A stretch of 64,000 nt of DNA from Bacteroides sp. (GTDB lineage: Bacteria; Bacteroidota; Bacteroidia; Bacteroidales; Bacteroidaceae). Below the pieces are notes generated by a model. That model was not told the origin of the DNA. It worked only from the letters and a program-made list of their open reading frames with translations, and ran no database searches. Positions 24,733 through 31,748 of this stretch are shown in pieces; the stretch's first letter is position 1; each line of letters starts with the position of its first letter. Location: assembly GCA_019414725.1 (NCBI GenBank), contig DXLM01000005.1:1-64000 (forward strand), in the 5' to 3' direction. The translations under genes were made by a program, and so were the position numbers.

Positions 24733-26174
24733 ACTATCTCATTGTTATTCTTTCGTCCCTGTCGGCGTGGGCGATTGTTGGCTTGCTTGTTTCCTTCCGG
24801 TTGCGGTTGCTGAGCACGAGCTTCTGGTTGGTTAGCTTGTTTATCGGAAGGATTTGGAGCTGCTCCTTGTTGTTTAGGCGGACGATTTCCTTTTTCTCTG
24901 CGTTTTTCTCCTTGACGTTCTTCTTTTCGTCTGTTATCTTTGCCTGAATTGGACGGAACATTATTAGCTGTTGTAGCATTAACTGCTATTTTAGCTGTAT
25001 TTTCTCCTTTTTCCTGACCGGCAGCATTGTTGGGTAAAGCCTTCTGAGAATTATTTTCCTGAACCGGTTGTTGACGGTTTTCTCCGTTTTTCTTCTTTTT
25101 ACGGTTCTTGCTGTTCCGGCTTTTATCGAAGCGGGTTACGCTTTCTTGTTCCAGCAAGTCTTTCGGACGTGCAGGTTCATGCATTCCGTTGTCATTAAGC
25201 TTTTCAGGTTTCTCACCTCTACGGTTCATATTGATAACCTCAAAAGCACGGCGTGCTGTAAGCGTTACTTCATTGGCAAGGAAACTCTTATCGGTAGAAT
25301 AAATGATTTCTCCTTTTAAAATATCTGCTTTGAAGTAATAATATGTAGCATCCAGTGTTTCGAGTGTGATTTCTTTACTCGGAAGTCGTTTCTGGCATTC
25401 TACATAGGCATCTACTTCGTAGTTGAGGCAACATTTCAGTTTTGCGCACTGTCCTGCCAGTTTTTGAGGATTAAGTGATATATCCTGATAACGTGCTGCT
25501 CCTGTAGATACAGAGATAAAGTTTGTCATCCATGTAGCACAGCATAATTCACGTCCGCATGGGCCAATACCCCCGATGCGTCCGGCTTCCTGACGTGCGC
25601 CAATCTGTTTCATCTCGATACGCACACGAAAAGCTTCTGCCAAGACTTTGATTAGCTGGCGGAAGTCGACACGCTCATCAGCAATGTAGTAGAAAATAGC
25701 TTTATTTCCGTCACCTTGATACTCTACGTCACCGATTTTCATTTGAAGCCCTAAGTCCGCAGCAATCTGGCGTGAACGAATCATTGTTGCATGTTCACGA
25801 CTTTTAGCTTCTTCATATTTTTCCATGTCGACAGGCTTAGCCTTACGGTATACTCGGCGTATCTCAGCATCAGGCTTGATGTTTGCTTTACGCATTTGTA
25901 AAGGTACGAGTCGGCCAGTCAGTGTAACTGTGCCGATATCGTGTCCGGGGCTGGCTTCTACTGCTACGATATCTCCCTTTTCCAGTTTCAGATGGTTACT
26001 GTTCTTGAAATATCCTTTGCGGGTATTTTTGAATTGAACCTCTACCATATCCTGCTCTTCACTGTTGCCAGGGATATCTGCCATCCAGTCGTAAGTGTTC
26101 AGCTTGTTATCTTGTCGTCCGCAGCCCTTGCAGCATAAAGAACCGCTTCCGTTTTTCAATATAAATTTGCTCAT
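24729..26174 (-). CDS. ricT: RicT-like PSP1-domain protein with basic disordered tail
   Basis: A 481-residue protein. The PSP1/RicT core (about 40-290) has two cysteine clusters, CGRELCC (206-212) and CAKLKCC (243-249), that in RicT (YaaT) take part in Fe-S cluster binding; an extra CCKGC cluster is at 14-18. From about 340 to the end the protein is low-complexity, rich in K, R, N, Q and P, so probably disordered and RNA- or nucleic-acid-binding. In Bacillus, RicT modulates mRNA maturation by RNase Y; that role here is inference. It sits between holB (4-base gap) and gldH (4-base overlap). Confidence 0.85.
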   Translation of the reverse strand: MSKFILKNGSGSLCCKGCGRQDNKLNTYDWMADIPGNSEEQDMVEVQFKNTRKGYFKNSNHLKLEKGDIVAVEASPGHDIGTVTLTGRLVPLQMRKANIKPDAEIRRVYRKAKPVDMEKYEEAKSREHATMIRSRQIAADLGLQMKIGDVEYQGDGNKAIFYYIADERVDFRQLIKVLAEAFRVRIEMKQIGARQEAGRIGGIGPCGRELCCATWMTNFISVSTGAARYQDISLNPQKLAGQCAKLKCCLNYEVDAYVECQKRLPSKEITLETLDATYYYFKADILKGEIIYSTDKSFLANEVTLTARRAFEVINMNRRGEKPEKLNDNGMHEPARPKDLLEQESVTRFDKSRNSKNRKKKKNGENRQQPVQENNSQKALPNNAAGQEKGENTAKIAVNATTANNVPSNSGKDNRRKEERQGEKRREKGNRPPKQQGAAPNPSDKQANQPEARAQQPQPEGNKQANNRPRRQGRKNNNEIV

Positions 26175-26178
26175 AGTT

Positions 26179-27303
26179 TCAATTCTTTAATAGTACAATC
26201 ATTTTCAGGGCGAAATCGAAAAAAACAAATTTGGGATTTACGTTTTGTTCGATGTGTCGTCCGGCTTCCTCCAATTCTTCCATGATACCTATCACATTTC
26301 TTTCGTTTACAAAAGGAGCGAATCGTGAGGCAAATTGTGCTTCTTCACGTCCTAAATAGTTCATTTCCGAGTGGTGGAAGTTATATATAAAGTTTTCTCG
26401 TATCATACGTTGGCAATAGGCTAGCAGATTTTTCTGCCTTTCTCTGCCTAAAGCTGCAACTTGTTCACTCCAGGCTTTCATGTCCTTGAGCCGACGTGCA
26501 TAAGCTAATCTCATCAGTGAAGTGAATAATTCAAAGAAAAGTCGGTTCTCTTCTCCTAAGTGTATGTTTTCTATAGCCCGCAGTACACTCCCGGCAGATA
26601 AATGTGCAATGTCGGAAGCATCTTCTGGCTGAAGCATATAACGTGTACGTAATAGTCCGGCAATATCTTCTTCGTTAAGTGGAGGCAGGTTAAAGCGCTG
26701 CATACGGCTCGTAAGTGTTGGCAAAATGCTTTCGGGAGCCTCGCTAACCAATAAAAAGATTGTGTAGGCTGGTGGTTCTTCCAACAATTTGAGCAATTTG
26801 TTTCCACACTCTGCATTCATCTTTTCCGGAAGCCATATAATCATGATTTTGTAACTGCCCTCTCCGGCTTTCAGTGAAAGCTTGCGTTGTATTTCATCGC
26901 TTTCGCGGACAAAGATCTGCGCTTGCTGATTTTCGGCTCCCATACGTGCCAGCCAGTTTGCCAGTGAAAAATATGGAGAGTCAATCAACTGTTGTCGCCA
27001 GACATCTATAAAATCGTCAGAAACGGTGTCGCGTCCTGCTTTTTTCTTTATTACCGGAAAAGCAAAATGTACGTCAGGATGAACCAGTTTGTTCATTTTT
27101 ATGCATGAAGGACATTTTCCGCAGGCATCTTCTTCACCCGGATTTTCACAACACAGATAGCGAGTTAACGCTAATGCCAGAGGTAATTTCCCTGTACCTT
27201 CTGCTCCGCAAAACAATATGGCATGGGGCACTCGTCCTTCGTGTACGAGTGTCAACAAATGGCGTTTTGCCTCGGTTTGCCCTATGACGTCTTTGAAAAA
27301 CAC
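26179..27303 (-). CDS. holB: DNA polymerase III subunit delta' (clamp loader)
   Basis: A 374-residue AAA+ clamp-loader subunit. The P-loop-like GAEGTGK is at 33-39, the zinc module cysteines C51/C52, C61, C64 and C67 follow, and the LLKLLEEPPAYTIFLL motif with SRMQRF sensor region is typical of delta'/gamma proteins. It assembles the sliding clamp on primed DNA. The start codon is GTG, 2 bases after the metF stop. The neighbours metF and ricT are on the same strand with almost no gaps. Confidence 0.92.
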   Translation of the reverse strand: MFFKDVIGQTEAKRHLLTLVHEGRVPHAILFCGAEGTGKLPLALALTRYLCCENPGEEDACGKCPSCIKMNKLVHPDVHFAFPVIKKKAGRDTVSDDFIDVWRQQLIDSPYFSLANWLARMGAENQQAQIFVRESDEIQRKLSLKAGEGSYKIMIIWLPEKMNAECGNKLLKLLEEPPAYTIFLLVSEAPESILPTLTSRMQRFNLPPLNEEDIAGLLRTRYMLQPEDASDIAHLSAGSVLRAIENIHLGEENRLFFELFTSLMRLAYARRLKDMKAWSEQVAALGRERQKNLLAYCQRMIRENFIYNFHHSEMNYLGREEAQFASRFAPFVNERNVIGIMEELEEAGRHIEQNVNPKFVFFDFALKMIVLLKN

Positions 27304-27305
27304 AG

Positions 27306-28259
27306 TTAATAAATTTCTTTAGCTACACGGCGTACGCTTTCTGTTGCCCCTACGGTGTAAAAATGAATACTAGGTACACCATGAGCTATCAACTCACGAC
27401 ATTGATTGATGCACCATTCTACTCCCAGCTGGCGAGCTTCTTCATCTGTTTGACATTTTAAAGCTTCCAATGCCAGTTCCTGAGGTAAATCAACTTTAAA
27501 TGTTTTGGGAACAACGGACAGCTGTGACAACTTACTGAACGGTTTAATACCCGGAATAATAGGAATATCAATACCTTCCTGACGGACACGGTCTACAAAT
27601 TCGAAAAATTTCCGGTTGTCATAGAATAATTGAGTTACAGCGTACTCGGCTCCAGCTTCTACTTTCTTTTTCAGCCAGTAGATATCTTGTTCCATATTAG
27701 GAGCTTCCTCATGTTTCTCTGGATAACAGGCTACTCCATAGCTGAATGGATGTACAGGAGCCTTGATTGGTGATCCGTCGACGAATACACCTTGATTAAA
27801 ATCATTGATTTGATGTTCCAGTTCTATAGCATGCGCATACCCTCCTGGCTCAGGAGTGAATACTTGTTCATGTTTGGCTTTATCACCACGCAGAATCAAT
27901 AAATCAGTGATTCCCAAAAACTGTAAATCTAATAATACATACTCTGTATCTTCACGTGTAAATCCGCTACATAATATGTGTGGAACTACCGTAATATTGT
28001 ATTTGTTCTGTATGGCAGCTGCTACCGCTACTGTACCGGGACGACGGCGGATTCGTTTGCGCTCATAAAGACCATTACCCAGTTCGCGATATACATATTC
28101 GCTTCGATGGGTAGTGATGTTTATGTATTTAGGATCGAATTCGCGCAACGAATCGATTGTTTCATATAATTTCTCTATCCCAGTGCCTTTCAGCGGAGGA
28201 AGAATCTCGAATGAAAAGGCTGTCTTTTCAGGTGATTTTATTAAGTCGATTACTCTCAT
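27306..28259 (-). CDS. metF: Methylenetetrahydrofolate reductase
   Basis: A 317-residue flavoprotein of the MetF family, reducing 5,10-methylene-THF to 5-methyl-THF for methionine synthesis. The N-terminal FSFEILPP (16-23), the NITTHRS segment, LILRGD (121-126) and the C-terminal GVPSIHFYTV (294-303) are family signatures. It is the first gene of the metF-holB-ricT-gldH operon. A TATTTTTG -7 box lies at 28301-28308. Confidence 0.95.
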   Translation of the reverse strand: MRVIDLIKSPEKTAFSFEILPPLKGTGIEKLYETIDSLREFDPKYINITTHRSEYVYRELGNGLYERKRIRRRPGTVAVAAAIQNKYNITVVPHILCSGFTREDTEYVLLDLQFLGITDLLILRGDKAKHEQVFTPEPGGYAHAIELEHQINDFNQGVFVDGSPIKAPVHPFSYGVACYPEKHEEAPNMEQDIYWLKKKVEAGAEYAVTQLFYDNRKFFEFVDRVRQEGIDIPIIPGIKPFSKLSQLSVVPKTFKVDLPQELALEALKCQTDEEARQLGVEWCINQCRELIAHGVPSIHFYTVGATESVRRVAKEIY

Positions 28260-28300
28260 TTTGCTTTTTTTGCGCCTTGTCAGGCGTGTTACATATTTGG

Positions 28301-28308
28301 CAAAAATA
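28301..28308 (-). promoter_or_regulatory. Probable -7 element for metF operon
   Basis: TATTTTTG on the minus strand 42 bases ahead of the metF ATG. No matching -33 box was found. A small CGCC/GGCG hairpin lies in the leader around 28273-28286. Confidence 0.35.
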
Positions 28309-28369
28309 AGAAAAATATTGTACTTAATGGGAGAATGTTTCTTAATTTTTTTAATTTACTGACCGATAA

Positions 28370-29665
28370 TCAGAGTACAGGAGTAAACAAATGAGCGAAC
28401 CATCCGACAAATCGTTTCCATGGAGTTCGCTTTTTGTAAACCTCTTTAGTCATGATCGTACTGTTCTGTTTGTCGGCACTGAATATATCAGTCAGTTGTG
28501 CTGTAACAGGCAAATCGAAAACGAATGCATTTATCTCGTAATCATATCGTAAACTCCGGCTGTTCAGGTTTGTACTACCTACGGTACAGAATCGTTCGTC
28601 TACCATCATGACTTTAGAATGATGGAATCCTCCGTTGTAAACATAAATATGCGCTCCCTTCTTTCTTAGTTGGTTAGCAAGATAAAATCCTGCATCGGGT
28701 GTGAAGCTGATATCCGACTTTCCGGGAATCATGATTTCTACTCTGACTCCACGGTCGACAGCTTTTTCAATGGCGCGGCGAATGCTGGATGTCGGGGTGA
28801 AATAAGGATTGATAATCTGTATTTTCCGTTCGGCCGAATTGATGGCTGCAATATATGCATGTCTCATTGCTTCAGGAGATATTTTGGGAGCCCGCTGTAC
28901 GATTGCTACCTGATGTCCCGCATGTACAGGAGCTGCATTCAACGAATCTTCCCCGAATGGAAAATATTCGTCTCCTCCGATTTGCTGTTTGGTTTCCTTA
29001 TTCCACATTGTGAGGAAAACTTCCTGCAATTTTTCAACGGCAGGTCCTTTGATACGGATATGCATATCTCTCCATGCGCCGATTTTGGGAAGTCCGTTTA
29101 TATAATAATCGGCAATGTTCATACCTCCTGTATATCCTACTTTACCGTCTATGACTATAATTTTTTGGTGGTCACGACTGGCTGCATGATTAACATACGG
29201 GAAAGTAATAGGGTCGAATGTAATAATCTCTATCCCTCTTTTACTTAAATCTTTAAGTAGTCTTTTACGAAGCGGACGGTTGTTTGACATATTTCCGAAG
29301 GCATCGAACATAGCTCGTACCTTCACTCCGTCTTTTACTTTCTCCGCAAGCAAGTCAAACAATGCATTTCCGATAGAGTCATTTCTGAAATTGAAGTATT
29401 CCAGATGTATATGATGCTTTGCCTTTTTGATTTCTTCAAAAAGGTCGTTAAATTTTTCTCTGCCACTGGGCAGCAGCTTCAGGTCATTGTTATTTATGAT
29501 TGCTACATTCTGACTATGCAGATATCTGGCAAATAGCGAATCAGCTGGCAGATAAGTAGAATCTTTTTCCGCAATGATGGATGATTGCGCATGGCAAGGT
29601 AAGCCGAATTTCACAATCAGTAAAATAAAACAAAGAAATTTTTTGTGAAATTTGTAGTCATTCAT
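28370..29665 (-). CDS. cls: Cardiolipin synthase-like phospholipase D protein with signal peptide
   Basis: A 431-residue PLD-superfamily protein with two HKD motifs: DHQKIIVIDG (H166, K168) and HHSKVMMVDE (H350, K352), each followed by the GSTN/GGMN-type segment. The domain order and PYFTPTSSIRRAI segment fit cardiolipin synthase, which condenses phosphatidylglycerol or related lipids. The ATG at 29665 is preferred over an in-frame TTG nine codons upstream, because it begins a signal-like sequence ending near CHAQSS. Typical bacterial Cls has two N-terminal membrane helices; this one has a single, apparently cleavable segment, so a periplasmic location is likely. Confidence 0.85.
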   Translation of the reverse strand: MNDYKFHKKFLCFILLIVKFGLPCHAQSSIIAEKDSTYLPADSLFARYLHSQNVAIINNNDLKLLPSGREKFNDLFEEIKKAKHHIHLEYFNFRNDSIGNALFDLLAEKVKDGVKVRAMFDAFGNMSNNRPLRKRLLKDLSKRGIEIITFDPITFPYVNHAASRDHQKIIVIDGKVGYTGGMNIADYYINGLPKIGAWRDMHIRIKGPAVEKLQEVFLTMWNKETKQQIGGDEYFPFGEDSLNAAPVHAGHQVAIVQRAPKISPEAMRHAYIAAINSAERKIQIINPYFTPTSSIRRAIEKAVDRGVRVEIMIPGKSDISFTPDAGFYLANQLRKKGAHIYVYNGGFHHSKVMMVDERFCTVGSTNLNSRSLRYDYEINAFVFDLPVTAQLTDIFSADKQNSTIMTKEVYKKRTPWKRFVGWFAHLFTPVL

Positions 29666-29689
29666 GCATTTGGTAGTTTTTGTGAGGTG

Positions 29690-29697
29690 CAAAAATA
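29690..29697 (-). promoter_or_regulatory. Probable -7 element for cls
   Basis: TATTTTTG on the minus strand. The start site would fall about 19 bases ahead of the ATG at 29665, which also argues against the upstream TTG start lying inside the promoter. Confidence 0.4.
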
Positions 29698-29829
29698 TGG
29701 ATTTTAATCAAGAAACCGTAATGACTTTATTTGCTTTTCTCCAAATTGTTACTATTTGACTGTAAAATCAGATGAAATGACTTTTCTGCACTTCTTTTCT
29801 TCTGCTTAATTTTATTGATATCTTGTATC

Positions 29830-30537
29830 TTATGCCATTTTTGAATTTTTATCTTTCAGATATTTACTATAACTTCTGCCTACAGGAATTTTGATTCCAT
29901 TATATAAAAGAATCTCTTTAGAAGTATAACTGGCAATCCGATAGATTGGAACAACGAAGGACTTGTGTACTCGTATAAATTTTTCTTCGGGCAAAAGTTC
30001 CTGTAGCGTTTTCAAACTCATTTGTGAAGTTAGAGTCGGCTGACTGGTGAGATGAATACGCACATAGTTATCCATCGATTCTATATATAAAATATCTTTC
30101 AGTTGGATATTTGTATTTTTGTATTCCACTTTTAGTGTGATATACTCGTCTGTAAATGTTGGTTGAGCGGAAAGTTGTTGTAGTGTTTGTAGCTCTATAG
30201 CTTTTTGTACTGCTTTTTCAAAACGAGCATACGAGAATGGTTTGTGAAGAAAATCTATAGCATTCAATTCAAAACCATCGAGAGCGTATTGTGCATAGGC
30301 TGTTGTAAAAATCAACATTACTTCGTGAGGGAGGTCACGAGCCAGATCTCTTCCATTGATGTCTTCCATCTCTATGTCAAGGAAAAGAATATTGGGTTTT
30401 ATTTTCTTGACTTGTTCAATGCCTGCAATCGGATTGGTAAAGACTGTCAGTTCTATATTTCCATGGCGCTGGCAGAAGCTGGATATGATTTCCAGCGCCA
30501 TTGGTTCATCATCGATTGCTATACATTTTATGTTCAT
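29830..30537 (-). CDS. LytTR-family response regulator
   Basis: A 235-residue regulator. The receiver (1-120) has D9, D10, phospho-acceptor D54, T79 and K99 (HKPFSYARF). The C-terminal LytTR DNA-binding domain (about 130-232) has KDILYIESMDNYVRIHL and the FIRVHKSFVVPI segment. It overlaps the histidine kinase gene by 4 bases and forms a LytS/LytR-like pair with it. The likely target is the divergent barrel gene at 31749, whose upstream region holds a direct repeat at 21-bp spacing, as LytTR dimers require. Confidence 0.92.
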   Translation of the reverse strand: MNIKCIAIDDEPMALEIISSFCQRHGNIELTVFTNPIAGIEQVKKIKPNILFLDIEMEDINGRDLARDLPHEVMLIFTTAYAQYALDGFELNAIDFLHKPFSYARFEKAVQKAIELQTLQQLSAQPTFTDEYITLKVEYKNTNIQLKDILYIESMDNYVRIHLTSQPTLTSQMSLKTLQELLPEEKFIRVHKSFVVPIYRIASYTSKEILLYNGIKIPVGRSYSKYLKDKNSKMA

Positions 30538-31565
30538 TGTCTTAAATTGATACTCAGTGTGACGGCATATTTCCCGTTTCTTTCTCCTGTAAACAAGCTA
30601 TACTTGTTCGGATAAAGAAGATCGAGGCGCTTTTTGCAGTTTTCTATTCCTATTCCTTTGGATGCTTTTGAGTCCGGATGGTTTAATAAAGGATTGTTTG
30701 TTGCCAATAATAATTCTCCTTTTTCTGCGCGAATGGTAATATACGCCTCTCCTTTTTTATGAGAAGATACACCGTGTTTAAATACATTTTCGACAAAGGT
30801 AATCAGAATCATAGGGGCTATATTCATTTGTTCCGTTTCATCGTGTACATAAGAAAAATGAACATCAAAGTTTTCTGCTATTCGATATTTTTGGAGTTCT
30901 ATATACTGACGAATGTATTCTACTTCAATGTGTAGAGGAATTTTATCTTTTGTATTATTGGCATACATATATTTCATCAGATTGATAAATTGAATAAAGG
31001 CATCTTCCGTTTTAGGAGATCCTGTTACTACCATAGCATATAGAGTATTTAGATTATTGAAAAGAAAATGAGGATTAATCTGTGCTTTGTAAAGTGCCAG
31101 TTCGGCTTTTTTCTTCTCAAATTCTACAGCTTGTCGTTCCATTATTTGGTGATAAAGTTGAGTCAGTAGTCCTACAGCTGCACTAAAGGCAATCACAACT
31201 ACATACAGAAACCATACAGCTTGTTGCTGAAGTTTGATTTTTGGGATATGTTGTAAAAGTCGGGTACGTCTCATGTGGTGTAACGGGACTTCCATTTGAT
31301 AGCGAGTTATGAGGTAAGTACCAACAGCTGTAAGTAAAATAAGAGAAACAGCTATCCAAAAACGTTTTTTCCCGGCAAACATAAAAGGCATGATAAAGCG
31401 GCGGTTCAGGATATATACGATATACAACCATGAAACCAACAGGTATACGAATAGTGAATTGTTTATCAGCCATCGTTCGATAGGCAGCAAGGTCATCATA
31501 GCCGGTAATAACACCAGACAGAATATCAGATCGATGTAAAACGGTAACTTTTTAATTTGCCACAT
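30534..31565 (-). CDS. LytS-type sensor histidine kinase
   Basis: A 343-residue inner-membrane kinase with four hydrophobic segments in the first 140 residues (about 10-28, 37-53, 69-88, 116-136) and no large extracytoplasmic domain. The HisKA_5-type phospho-acceptor is H166 in QINPHFLFNNLNTLYAM; the ATPase domain has PMILITFVENVFKHG (N box) and GIGIENCKKRLDLLY (G box). It pairs with the LytTR regulator (4-base overlap). A TATTTTTG -7 box is at 31582-31589. The stimulus is unknown. Confidence 0.92.
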   Translation of the reverse strand: MWQIKKLPFYIDLIFCLVLLPAMMTLLPIERWLINNSLFVYLLVSWLYIVYILNRRFIMPFMFAGKKRFWIAVSLILLTAVGTYLITRYQMEVPLHHMRRTRLLQHIPKIKLQQQAVWFLYVVVIAFSAAVGLLTQLYHQIMERQAVEFEKKKAELALYKAQINPHFLFNNLNTLYAMVVTGSPKTEDAFIQFINLMKYMYANNTKDKIPLHIEVEYIRQYIELQKYRIAENFDVHFSYVHDETEQMNIAPMILITFVENVFKHGVSSHKKGEAYITIRAEKGELLLATNNPLLNHPDSKASKGIGIENCKKRLDLLYPNKYSLFTGERNGKYAVTLSINLRQ

Positions 31566-31581
31566 AACTTGTTCTTTTTTG

Positions 31582-31589
31582 CAAAAATA
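31582..31589 (-). promoter_or_regulatory. Probable -7 element for the LytS/LytTR pair
   Basis: TATTTTTG on the minus strand, with a start site about 10 bases ahead of the kinase ATG. No -33 match is evident. Confidence 0.4.
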
Positions 31590-31620
31590 AAAGTTTCTGC
31601 CGGTTTGAAGAAATAAGCAA

Positions 31621-31659
31621 AGTGGTGTTCACCACTACATTGATGTTGTTTACCACTAC
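31621..31659 (+). promoter_or_regulatory. 21-bp-spaced direct repeat, candidate LytTR operator
   Basis: TTCACCACTAC (31628-31638) recurs as TTTACCACTAC (31649-31659), exactly 21 bp apart. The first copy is also half of the perfect inverted repeat AGTGGTG-TT-CACCACT (31621-31636). LytTR regulators bind direct repeats two helical turns apart, and this site lies between the LytTR operon and the barrel gene, upstream of a -7 box without a good -33 box. Confidence 0.6.
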
Positions 31660-31696
31660 TTTGTTGAGAGAACATATTTTGTATTTGCAAGTAGAT

Positions 31697-31704
31697 TATT
31701 TTTG
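31697..31704 (+). promoter_or_regulatory. -7 element for the barrel/Spy-like operon
   Basis: TATTTTTG, 44 bases ahead of the ATG at 31749. TTTG at 31678-31681 is only 15 bases upstream, too close for the consensus, which suits an activator-dependent promoter. Confidence 0.45.
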
Positions 31705-31748
31705 TTGAAGTAAAGATATCGAATAGGAAAAAATTATATAAAGTGAGT

